From assembly GCA_026702615.1 (NCBI GenBank), contig JAPPBY010000035.1:28549-92548 (forward strand): a DNA stretch of 64,000 nucleotides, written 5' to 3'. The notes under the pieces are model-generated. The model was given only the letters and a program-made list of their open reading frames with translations, did no database searches and was not told the DNA's origin. Positions 24,805 through 32,917 of this stretch are shown piece by piece (positions within the stretch are counted from its first letter, which is position 1; every line of letters begins with the position of its first letter). Made by a program: the position numbers and the translations under genes. Source of the stretch: Chloroflexota bacterium (GTDB lineage Bacteria; Chloroflexota; Dehalococcoidia; Tepidiformales; Tepidiformaceae).

Positions 24805-25791
24805 CTACTCTGCACCCCCGACACTGATCCTCGGATCGACCTGGAGATACACGAGATCTACAAGGAGATTCACAACAACGACGCCCGTCGCCAACACGAG
24901 CGCCAGTCCTTGAACCACCGGGACGTCGCGGCTACGCAGCGAGACGATCATCATCTGTCCCATCCCGGGGATGTTGAACATCGCCTCGAGGATCACGGAG
25001 CCACTGACCAGTGTCGCAAAGACGAAGCCAAGCACCGTCAACACAGGTATCAGGGCGTTTCGGAGGGCGTGGCGGAGGATGACAGTACGCGCCCTGAGCC
25101 CCTTGGCCTGCGCCGTCCGGACGTAGTCCTGGCGGAGGACATCCAGAAGTTGGGAGCGCAGCATTCGCATCACAAGCGCTCCGGACGACACTCCCCCGGC
25201 AACAGCCGGAATGATGAACAGCTGGAAGCTCGGCCAGGGATCTTCCCAGATGCCAGGGTTCCCCACGATGTTGAGTTCCAGAATGCCGTACTCAAGCACA
25301 ACCAGTGTGCCGATCGTTGCGGTCCAGAAGGACGGCGCCGCGAGCGCGCCGATCGCGAAGAGGCGAAGTACACCATCAAGGAGCGAGTCCTGCCGGATGG
25401 CCGAGATGATCCCGACCGGAAGGGCTACCAGCACTCCCACGATCATGCTCATCGTTCCCAGTTGGATGGTGTAGGGGAGCGCGTGCCTGATCTCAGCAAG
25501 GACGGAGCGACCGGTGGCGAAGGATGTCCCCAGGTCATCTGTTACGAGGCTCCGGACATATTTCGCGTACTGGACGGGGATGCTGTCGTTCAGCCCCAGT
25601 CGCTCGCGCGCCTTCTCCAGTGCCTCTTCAGGAGATTCACCTGCAGCGGCGCCACCGCCGAAGTAGCGTTCGGACACTTGGGCGGCCGCGTAGTCTCCCG
25701 GGAGGATTCGGACCGTCACGAAGACGAACGTCATGACGAGCCAGATGACGGCGACGTTGAGGAGCACTCGCCGGATGACGTAGTTCGTCAA
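24805..25791 (-). CDS. ABC transporter permease, DppB/OppB type
   Basis: A 328-residue partner permease. The N-terminal signature YVIRRVLLNVAVIWLVMTFVFVTVR is seen by its core RRVLLNVAVIWLVMTFVF, then RILPGD. It has about six TMs. The EAA loop is YVRTAQAKGLRARTVILRHALRN, with core RTAQAKGLRARTVI, and ends ALIPVLTVLG. LEAMFNIPGMGQMM is the family C-terminal motif. It sits between the binding protein (100 bp upstream) and the DppC-like gene (3 bp downstream), so the three form one operon. The likely substrate is a peptide, sugar oligomer or metal chelate. Confidence 0.92.
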   Translation of the reverse strand: MTNYVIRRVLLNVAVIWLVMTFVFVTVRILPGDYAAAQVSERYFGGGAAAGESPEEALEKARERLGLNDSIPVQYAKYVRSLVTDDLGTSFATGRSVLAEIRHALPYTIQLGTMSMIVGVLVALPVGIISAIRQDSLLDGVLRLFAIGALAAPSFWTATIGTLVVLEYGILELNIVGNPGIWEDPWPSFQLFIIPAVAGGVSSGALVMRMLRSQLLDVLRQDYVRTAQAKGLRARTVILRHALRNALIPVLTVLGFVFATLVSGSVILEAMFNIPGMGQMMIVSLRSRDVPVVQGLALVLATGVVVVNLLVDLVYLQVDPRISVGGAE

Positions 25792-25890
25792 GCGTTACCA
25801 CCCGGAGAGCCATGCTGGCTCGTAGAAACCCCGCCCCCTCAGGCTCTCACCCGAACGGTGCGCGAAGGCGTGGGCGATGATGGAGCGTGA

Positions 25891-27735
25891 TCAGAGCGAC
25901 TCGATTCCAGGCTTCCCCTGGAAAGTGGGATCACTCTGGTCGATCCAGGTTCCCTCCGCAAGATCCTTCGTCCAGTACCCTGTGAAGTTCGGGATCTCAC
26001 GGTGCAGGTATGGCCACTTCATGTAGCGGTTGAGGCCACCCGCGATCGAGAATTCACCGGCCCCCGCATCGCGGAGCGCGACCCGCTGGGCATCCCTCAT
26101 GATCTCCTCGGCCTCCTCGCGCACAAGGGACCTGAACCCACGGGCGATCAAGTCTTCCATCTCCGAGTTGTTGTACTTCCCGAAGTTGATGCCACCATCC
26201 TTCTGGAAGTAGAGGGCGAACCTTGGGCGGGGATCCGGCTGATTCCAGGCCGCCAACGTCCCGAAGTGAATGGTGTAGTCATCACTGATGAGGTAGTTGA
26301 AGAGGCTCGCGCCCCCCTCTACGAACTGGGGCTTGAACTGATCGGTCCCAAGATTCTTGTTCATCATCGTGATCATCCACTCGGCCGCCGCCTGGCCTGA
26401 GGGCACATTCTGGATGACGATGCCAATGTCCCCGAGGTCCGGGCCCCCGCCGGCCTCCCAGAGCGCCCGCGCGTCGGTGAGATCCTGGGTCTTGTCAGGC
26501 CGGAAGCCGGGGGTGGTCAGCAACTCGTCCTCGGGCAGTGCCCAACCCGTGTAGGCGAAGGGAATCGGCGGGTTTGGCCTACCCTCACCGGCGAACGCCT
26601 GCTGGATCACGAGCGGCCGGTCGATCGCAAGCTGGAACGCTTCGCGGATCTGCGGGATGGCGAATGGCCCCGCGTTGAAGTTGTAGAGGAAGGAGTGGTT
26701 GCCGTTCGGATCAGCCGTGTTGACCAGTTCGGCATCTGGATTGGCGCTGGCAATCGTCTCCATCACCTGTTTGGGGAATGAGCGGAACAACCCCCCGAAC
26801 ATGTCGATCTGCTTCTGTTCGAATGCCGCTCTGAACGCATTGATGTCGTCCCCGATGTCAGTTCCGATCATCTGATCGACGAACTGAATTGGGTCACCCA
26901 GAGCCTTGCGAAAATGGTCCGGGTGGCGATCCAGCCGGAATTTCCGGTCCTGTTCGAAAGAGGTGACCATGTACGGCCCCGTCCCGACCATGTTTTCGCC
27001 TGAGAAGAAACCGGGGTTGTCTTCAATCGCCTTGGCGACATCCGGGTGCATGAACCCGTTCAACTGGTCGGCCATGGCGCTGAGCCAGGGACCATTGGGA
27101 CCACTCAGTGTCAGATTCACCGTTCGATCGTCCGTGTACTCCGTATCCACGATGTGTGAGTAGACGGAAGCGAACCGATGGAACGTCTCATCGACGGTGC
27201 CATCGCTGAGCATCCGTGAGCGATTCCGCTCGATGTTCCACTCGACCTGGTCCATGGTGAGTTCCGAGCCGTTGGCCGGGGCCTTGTTGTGCCACGTGAT
27301 CCCGTCACGCAGCTTGAAGACGTAGGTGACCTCGTCTGGCTGCTCCGGAAGACTCTCGGCCGCGTCGGGAATGATCGTGCCGGCGTTGACGCTGCCGAAC
27401 ACGACGAGGTTGCTGTAGATCTGATGGTCTGAGGTGACGCCGTTCACTTCGCGGTGAAGGTCGGGGTTGTTTGCCCATCGAGTGACCGCTTCGCTGTAGT
27501 AGCTGCCGTCCTTTGTGGCAGGCGCGGCCGTGACCGCCGGTGTAGGGGCCTCCGTGGCAGCTTCGGTGGCCGCCTCCGTGGCGACTGCATCGGCACTGCC
27601 AGTGTCGTCGTCGTCATCGTCGCCGCAGCCCGCGATCGCGAGCGCGCCGACACCAACCGCCCCAGCGGCCGCTCCGCCCAGAACAGCGCGTCTCGATACG
27701 CGCTTTCGCCAATATCGGTTCCAATAGCCTTCCAT
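25891..27735 (-). CDS. ABC transporter substrate-binding lipoprotein, DppA/OppA family
   Basis: A 614-residue SBP_bac_5 protein, the solute receptor for the two permeases downstream. ATG 27735 is chosen: it has GGAGG 6 bases upstream and gives a Tat-type signal (RVSRRAVLGG, twin Arg15-Arg16) ending in lipobox LAIAGC with Cys37. The longer frame to 27987 would add 84 unlikely residues and overlap a divergent P450. An Asp run and an Ala/Thr/Glu linker follow, then SBP_5 landmarks VTYVFKLRDGITWHNKAPANG (core YVFKLRDGITWHN), MVGTGPYMVTSFE and IREAFQLAIDR. Export by Tat suggests folding, perhaps with a cofactor, before export. Confidence 0.92.
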   Translation of the reverse strand: MEGYWNRYWRKRVSRRAVLGGAAAGAVGVGALAIAGCGDDDDDDTGSADAVATEAATEAATEAPTPAVTAAPATKDGSYYSEAVTRWANNPDLHREVNGVTSDHQIYSNLVVFGSVNAGTIIPDAAESLPEQPDEVTYVFKLRDGITWHNKAPANGSELTMDQVEWNIERNRSRMLSDGTVDETFHRFASVYSHIVDTEYTDDRTVNLTLSGPNGPWLSAMADQLNGFMHPDVAKAIEDNPGFFSGENMVGTGPYMVTSFEQDRKFRLDRHPDHFRKALGDPIQFVDQMIGTDIGDDINAFRAAFEQKQIDMFGGLFRSFPKQVMETIASANPDAELVNTADPNGNHSFLYNFNAGPFAIPQIREAFQLAIDRPLVIQQAFAGEGRPNPPIPFAYTGWALPEDELLTTPGFRPDKTQDLTDARALWEAGGGPDLGDIGIVIQNVPSGQAAAEWMITMMNKNLGTDQFKPQFVEGGASLFNYLISDDYTIHFGTLAAWNQPDPRPRFALYFQKDGGINFGKYNNSEMEDLIARGFRSLVREEAEEIMRDAQRVALRDAGAGEFSIAGGLNRYMKWPYLHREIPNFTGYWTKDLAEGTWIDQSDPTFQGKPGIESL

Positions 27736-27874
27736 GTCCGGGCCTCCCTTGACCGCTTCCTGCACGGAGTATATCCCTGCCTGCAATAGGTAAGTATGCT
27801 CTGGGGAAATCGCACGGCTTCGGGTGGCAGCCTGAGAGCAGCACTCGGTCTCGCGATAGACGTTGCCGGTTCCC

Positions 27875-27903
27875 TTGACAGGCGCTGCCAGGGGCCGTAA
27901 GGC
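27875..27903 (+). promoter_or_regulatory. Possible sigma-70-like promoter for the P450 pair
   Basis: TTGACA at 27875-27880, a 17-base spacer, then TAAGGC at 27898-27903, 38 bp before the P450 ATG at 27941. The -35 box is perfect and the -10 is weak. It lies in the 205-bp region between the divergent transporter operon and the P450 pair. Confidence 0.3.
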
Positions 27904-27940
27904 AGAGCAGGCGAGCAGGAGCGATTGAAGCGAGGATGTC

Positions 27941-29266
27941 ATGACCGCTCCCTTTGAGGTCGAAGAGACCGGCGACCCATCGATCATCGAGCCGCATGAA
28001 TTTCTGGGCGAGCAGTTCCGGGTCGATCCGTTCCCGCTCTACAAGCGTCTTCGCGACTACGAGCCCGTTTACCAGGATCGGTTCCAGAATCGCTGGATCA
28101 TTTCCCGCTACGAGGACATCTGGGGCATCTACAAGAACAACGCCCAGTTCACACGCGCGATTTACGACCCGAACGGACACTTCAAGTTCGGCTCGGACAC
28201 GCCCCTGGGCCAGTCGCTGAACGAACTTGGAGAAGGCCAGGACTACATCTGGCTGCGCGGGATCGTAGCGGGCGAGTTCGTGGGCAAGCCGCTTCTCGCT
28301 CGTATTCCGCTACTAGAGCGCGTCGCGAACCGGATTATCGAGGAATTCCTCGCCCAGGCGGCCGAGGATCGCAGGGCGGGGCGAACGCTCCATGGCGAGA
28401 TCGAGCTGGTGAAACAGTTCAGTGCCCGCTTCCCCATCCGTGTCATCGCCGGACTGCTCGGGCTCCCCGAGGAAGACAACGACTATTTCGAGTGGGTGTA
28501 CGGACAGCTATTCGCTGCCCAGGGGTACGGTCGCGCCCACTTCCGCCGCGGCATCAAGGCGCGTGACGAACTCTTCGCGTACCTGGATCCCCTTCTCGAC
28601 GAGCGAATGACCAATCCCAGGGACGACCTCCTGTCACGGTTCTGCCATGCGACCAAGGATGGGCGGACGATGAGCCGCGATCAGATGAAGGGGTACGTTG
28701 CCCTCATGCTCGCAGGGGGAGGCGACACCACGCACAAGGCCATCGATGCGATGTGGTGGAACCTGCTGAACAACCAGGAGCAATTTGAAGCCGTAAAAGA
28801 CGCCCCGGACCTGATGGACCGCGTATTCACCGAGATGTTGCGCTTCGACGGCTCCAACCACTGGCAACGCCGGCGGACGAAGATGGAGGTTGACCTCCGC
28901 GACAAGGTTCTCCCCATGGGAGCGACCGTGTGGCTGTTCCTCGGCGCTGGCAATCATGATGAGCGCGTCTTCAAGGATCCCGAGACGTTCAACATCTTCC
29001 GCGACGACCTCTATTTCGGGAAGGAGCTGCGCTCGGGCTACTGGAAGGACGGCGTTGCCAGCCATCTGGGCTTTGGGCAGGAGACACACTTCTGCCTCGG
29101 CTACGCGCTCGCTCGTCAGGAGGCGGTGATCTCGTCCAAGATGTTGATGGCGGCCCTCAAGAATCCCCGCCTCAAGAATGTGCCCAACGAGGGAATCGTG
29201 TTTCCTCCTCCCGGTCGCGGTGGCGTACGCGGCGTCCAACACCTTGACATCGAATTCGATCTCTAG
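27941..29266 (+). CDS. Cytochrome P450 with altered heme loop (paralog A)
   Basis: A 441-residue P450 and close paralog of the next gene (shared stretches include RVFTEMLRFDG, FGKELRSGYWKDGVASHLGF and NVPNEGIVFPPPG). The I-helix is MLAGGGDTTHKAIDAM and the K-helix is FTEMLR. The heme loop is FGQETHFCLG: the Cys ligand and flanking His are present but the usual glycine four positions before Cys is Glu. The paralog shares this change, so it is a subfamily trait, not an error. The pair diverges from the uptake operon, suggesting the transporter may bring in the P450 substrate or a related compound (inference). No redox partner is adjacent. Confidence 0.92.
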   Translation: MTAPFEVEETGDPSIIEPHEFLGEQFRVDPFPLYKRLRDYEPVYQDRFQNRWIISRYEDIWGIYKNNAQFTRAIYDPNGHFKFGSDTPLGQSLNELGEGQDYIWLRGIVAGEFVGKPLLARIPLLERVANRIIEEFLAQAAEDRRAGRTLHGEIELVKQFSARFPIRVIAGLLGLPEEDNDYFEWVYGQLFAAQGYGRAHFRRGIKARDELFAYLDPLLDERMTNPRDDLLSRFCHATKDGRTMSRDQMKGYVALMLAGGGDTTHKAIDAMWWNLLNNQEQFEAVKDAPDLMDRVFTEMLRFDGSNHWQRRRTKMEVDLRDKVLPMGATVWLFLGAGNHDERVFKDPETFNIFRDDLYFGKELRSGYWKDGVASHLGFGQETHFCLGYALARQEAVISSKMLMAALKNPRLKNVPNEGIVFPPPGRGGVRGVQHLDIEFDL

Positions 29267-29314
29267 GCGCGGCCCCTCAAGGCCTTCGGCCGCTTACCCG
29301 AGGAGGTATACAAC

Positions 29315-30634
29315 GTGGCAGCTCCCATAAGAGAAGCACCCATCATCGAACCCGCCGAGTTCCTCACCGAGGACCACCGCCTCGACCCATTCCCCCTCTA
29401 CCGCAAGATCCGGGACTGGGAACCCATCTACAAGGACGACCTCCAGAACCGGTTCTTCGTCAGCCGCTACGAGGACATCTGGGACGCCTACAAGCGGAGC
29501 CGCGACGGGGGCGACTTCACCCGCGCCGTCTACGACCCCGGGGGCAAGTTCGAGTTCGGCTCCGAGTCACCGCTGGGCCCGACCATCCTCGAGATGGGCG
29601 AGGGCGAGGACCATCGCTGGAACCGGGGCGTGGTCGCCGGCGAGTTCGTGGGCCGGCGCCTCTCGAAGTGGCTCCCGGTAATCGACGAGATCGCATCCGA
29701 GCTCATCGACGAGTTCTCCCTCGAGGCGGCGGAGAGCCTCGCCGACGACTTCTCGGGCCGCGGCGAAGTCGAATTGGTCTCGCAGTTCAGCCGCCGCTAC
29801 CCCATCCGCGTCATCGCCGGACTGCTCGGCCTCCCCAGGGAGGACTACGACTACTTCGAGGGCGTCTACTCCGTTCTCTTCTCCGGGATGAGCTACGGGC
29901 GCGCCTACTTCCGGGAGGCTTCCGGCGCACGGGACGAGCTGCACGACTACCTCGACCCGATCATCGCCCGGCGCCGGCGAGACCCCGGCAAGGATCTCAT
30001 CTCGAAGTTCTGCCTCGCCGAGATGTCGGGGCGCAAGATGACGACCCACCAGATCAAGGCGTTTATCACCCTTTTGCTCGTCGGTGGCGGCGACACCACC
30101 CATAAGGCCATCGACTCGATGTGGTGGAACCTGCTGAACAACTACGAGCAGTACGAGGCTGTGCGCGAGCAGCCGGAGCTGATGGACCGCGTCTTCACGG
30201 AGATGCTTCGCTTCGACGGCCCCAACCACTACCAACCCCGTCGCACCACCCGCGAGACCGAGCTGGGTGGCCGCGTCATACCCATGGGGGCGACGATCGC
30301 GCTCTGTCTCGGGTCCGGCAACCGCGACGAACGGGTCTTCAAGGACCCCGACACCTTCAACATCTTCCGCGAGGATCTCTACTTCGGGAAGGAGCTCCGC
30401 ACCGGCTACTGGAAGGACGGCGTTGCCAGCCACCTCGGCTTCGGCCAGGAGCGCCACCACTGCATGGGATACGCCATGGCCCGTCAGGAGGCGGTCATGG
30501 CTTCGAAGATGCTGCTCGATGTGTTGAAGAACCCGAGGCTCAAAGACGTGCCCAACGAGGGCATCGTCTTCCCACCGCCGGGCAAGGGAGGTGTGCGCGG
30601 CCCCCTCCACCTCGAGATCACCTTCGACGTGTGA
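29315..30634 (+). CDS. Cytochrome P450 with altered heme loop (paralog B)
   Basis: A 439-residue P450, starting at GTG 29315 with a strong AGGAGGT 7-8 bases upstream. It shares most motifs with the gene 48 bp upstream: I-helix LLVGGGDTTHKAIDSM, K-helix FTEMLRFDGPNH, and heme loop FGQERHHCMG, again with Glu in place of the usual Gly. The C-terminus VPNEGIVFPPPGKGGVRG is shared. This tandem duplication has diverged substantially and has higher G+C at third positions than paralog A, so the copies may have separate histories. The two products may act in sequence or as alternative forms. Confidence 0.92.
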   Translation: MAAPIREAPIIEPAEFLTEDHRLDPFPLYRKIRDWEPIYKDDLQNRFFVSRYEDIWDAYKRSRDGGDFTRAVYDPGGKFEFGSESPLGPTILEMGEGEDHRWNRGVVAGEFVGRRLSKWLPVIDEIASELIDEFSLEAAESLADDFSGRGEVELVSQFSRRYPIRVIAGLLGLPREDYDYFEGVYSVLFSGMSYGRAYFREASGARDELHDYLDPIIARRRRDPGKDLISKFCLAEMSGRKMTTHQIKAFITLLLVGGGDTTHKAIDSMWWNLLNNYEQYEAVREQPELMDRVFTEMLRFDGPNHYQPRRTTRETELGGRVIPMGATIALCLGSGNRDERVFKDPDTFNIFREDLYFGKELRTGYWKDGVASHLGFGQERHHCMGYAMARQEAVMASKMLLDVLKNPRLKDVPNEGIVFPPPGKGGVRGPLHLEITFDV

Positions 30635-30912
30635 CCTCGGGAGTCCCTCGTGGAGGTGAGTCGTGCGGAGGTTCTGAACGACTTGGAGTACTCGGAGTGC
30701 GGGCACATCACGCTAGTGAACTACCACCAGACCAGGGGCGGCGAGGCTAACCCGCCACTCACGCGTTCCTACCAGACCACTACTTCGGGCGCGACCGTAG
30801 ACCATCCCCGGCGCACGGCAGTGTGTGCAGGGGGACACCCCGCCCTTCAGCCGCGCCATGCGCATGGCCGGCGGGTGCTTGACCACGGGCTCGACGGCGT
30901 CGGCTGGAACGT
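30635..30912. other. Intergenic stretch, no gene recognised
   Basis: This 278-bp gap lies between convergent genes. An 88-codon plus-strand frame crosses it, without family motifs and without a ribosome site. No clear terminator is seen. Confidence 0.4.
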
Positions 30913-31602
30913 CTAGCCCTCGAGAATGAGGTGCGCTAACTCGTCGGGTGTGCTCAGCATCGGGTAGTGCCCCGTGTCGAGTTCGTGCCAGCGCGCGCCG
31001 AGTGCCTCAGCGCAGCGGCGCTGGTGTGCTTCGCCGGGAGCCGTCGACTGGCGGCAGTAGATCACGGACGCGTCCCACGGCTGATCCCAGAACGATGCGA
31101 GGACGACCGGTTCGTTGAACGCCGCGACGGGGTACAGCCCAAAGCGATCCGCGGCCCACGCTGCCAGCTCCGGCTCCATGCCCGCGCCCAGGGTGTTGAG
31201 CGCCCCGTCGCGCGAGAGGCCGACGGCCACGTCGGTGGTGATCGCCGGGGGCCGGTTCACGATGTCCGGGATCTTCTCGCCGTGGAGAAGGGCGAGCGCG
31301 TCGACGAACACCAGGCGCTGAATGCGCGCGCGGGCGAGCTCGGCGACCCTCGCCACAACCATGCCACCGGCTGAGGTGCCGACAAGCACGACCTCAGAGA
31401 GGTCCTCGTAGCGCAGCAGCTCCGCGATCTCTTCGGCGTGCGTCTCCGTAGTGATGCCGGGCCGCGCCTGCGCGGTGCGCTCGGCGCAACCGTCGAGCGA
31501 GGGCGCATACACACGATGGCCGGCGGCACGGAGCCGGGTCGCTACGGACGACCAGATCCAGCCGCCCTGGTACACACCGTGGATCAGCACGAATGTCGCC
31601 AT
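30913..31602 (-). CDS. Alpha/beta hydrolase, EstC/hydroxynitrile-lyase-like
   Basis: A 229-residue esterase-like protein. It opens ATFVLIHGVYQGGWIWSSVA, the oxyanion HG and W signature of the EstC/methylketone-synthase/hydroxynitrile lyase group. The nucleophile elbow is VLVGTSAGGMV (Ser in G-T-S-A-G), and the catalytic His is in LDTGHYPMLSTPDELA at the C-terminus. The acid is probably the Asp in WDQPWDASVIYCRQ. It probably hydrolyses an ester or amide, possibly of a product of the nearby P450s. The latter is only suggested by position. It is the last intact cargo gene before the recombinase remnant. Confidence 0.85.
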   Translation of the reverse strand: MATFVLIHGVYQGGWIWSSVATRLRAAGHRVYAPSLDGCAERTAQARPGITTETHAEEIAELLRYEDLSEVVLVGTSAGGMVVARVAELARARIQRLVFVDALALLHGEKIPDIVNRPPAITTDVAVGLSRDGALNTLGAGMEPELAAWAADRFGLYPVAAFNEPVVLASFWDQPWDASVIYCRQSTAPGEAHQRRCAEALGARWHELDTGHYPMLSTPDELAHLILEG

Positions 31603-31783
31603 GCTGTCGTCCCATGTACGGACCCCTCCGGTAGGTGGGGAGCCGCAGCAAGCGTAGTCTCCGCTCTGGGGTCGCTTCTGGGAAGCCGATGGGCCCCAGC
31701 CGACACAGCGCGATCTACGCGGCGGGCGCAGGGGGCGCTGGCAGCGGCAGTAGGCCGACGTGGCCGATTGGGCCCACCGCTGG

Positions 31784-32777
31784 CCAGCATGCCGTCGCCT
31801 TCAAGTCGATGCTCCGCCGGCGCGGTGTCCGCGTCGTCTCGATCACCGAGCACGCCGACGACTCGCCCACGGGCAAGCTCATGGAAGCGATCATCGAGAG
31901 CGTCGACGAGTTCTACAGCGAGAACTTGGCGCAGGAGGTCATGTCGGGCGAGGAGTTCCGGCGAGTGCAGCGGGTGCTGCAAGCCAAGGCGCCGTCCAAG
32001 ATACATCCCCGTCGCGCGACCAGCCCCTACCTGCTCAGCGGCCTGGCCAAGTGCCAGACGTGCCGGCGTGCGCTCACGGCGGCTGAGGCCAAGAGCGGCC
32101 GCTACACGTACTACGTGTGTCAGTCCCTCATCAAGCGGGGCCGGGGGAGCTGCGACACGCCGCGGCTGAACGCCAAGAACTTCGAGCGGCTCATCATCGA
32201 GCAGCTTCGCGAGCACATCCTCACAGAGAGCAACATCCGCGCACTGGTGCGGCTCGTCGACGAGGAGATGGACGGCGTGGCCCGCGAGCAGCGGATAAGG
32301 CTTGAGACGATTGAGGGAGAGCTGGCGGAGCTGCGCCGGCGCATGGACCGGCTGTGGTACGCCGTCGAGACCTCCGACCTGGAGATCAACGACATCCTTC
32401 CCCGTCTCAAGGAGCACCAGGAGCGGCAGGAGCGCCTCGAGACGGCTGCCGACGAAGCGCGCAGGACGTTGTCAGAGCGGCGCGCGGTTCTCGACAGCGT
32501 GGACGCCATCGCCGCCTTTGCCGAGGAGATGAGCGACTTCCTGAGAACGAGCGAGCTGACCGAGTCCCGGACCTTCATCCGCTCCTTCGTGAAGGAGGTC
32601 GCCGTGAAGCCCGGAACGGCAACGATCCGCTACACGATCCCGCCCCCGCCTGACAGTCCCATCGGCGGGGCGGATACGGCGGACATCAGCCTCTCGGACC
32701 CGATTATGCGTACTGAGCGAAGTGGCTGGCCAAAGGCGACTGTACTACGAACGTTCGAACTGGCGGTTGGCCTGTAG
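31784..32777 (+). pseudogene. Large serine recombinase remnant (two deletions)
   Basis: Close homolog of the intact recombinase at 51854. Homology starts at AVAFKSMLRRRGVRVVS, so about 100 N-terminal residues are gone, including the catalytic Ser. A second in-frame deletion removes about 115 residues: QEVM is joined directly to a form of REEFQQV, deleting part of the DNA-binding recombinase domain. The zinc ribbon (KCQTCRRAL, then YYVCQS, SCDTPRLN) and the coiled coil are kept. The frame ends inside the 66-bp repeat with residues SGWPKATVLRTFELAVGL. This ending probably shows the C-terminus of the recombinase in the unintegrated form. It cannot be catalytic. Confidence 0.88.
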
Positions 32778-32788
32778 GGAGTCACCCC
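32723..32788 (+). repeat. 66-bp att-like direct repeat, copy 2 (internal junction)
   Basis: Second copy of the 23334 sequence with three substitutions. Here it follows recombinase coding sequence directly (…AAG then TGGCTGG), so it looks like an intact element junction with recombinase on the left and arm on the right. The core CGAACGTTCG is a perfect palindrome in this copy. The dyad GGCCAA…TTGGCC is conserved. Confidence 0.7.
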
Positions 32789-32917
32789 TTAGGGCTGACG
32801 ACGGTGAGCAAGGACGGGTTGTCCCTCTCGTATGGTGCGATGCGTCTGATGCGAGCCCGGAGGTGCCCACCCCAGTAGACTGACTCGGCCTTGTCAGCGT
32901 CCGAAGGAGGTGCGCCA

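Larger units (their letters stand above)
23334..32722. mobile_element. Proposed integrative element 1 (P450/ABC transporter cargo)
   Basis: The segment is bounded by two copies of a 66-bp sequence (23334-23399 and 32723-32788, 63 of 66 bases equal) and ends with a decayed large serine recombinase gene. The cargo is a binding protein and two permeases, two tandem P450s, and an alpha/beta hydrolase. The junction pattern (see findings) fits an element inserted at the tRNA-Gln 3' end, now stranded behind a second element. That it was mobile is inference from the repeats and the recombinase remnant. Confidence 0.55.

Noticed and set aside
30650..30916. 88-codon plus-strand ORF between P450 paralog B and the hydrolase
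   Set aside because: No motif, odd composition, and convergent overlap with the hydrolase end.
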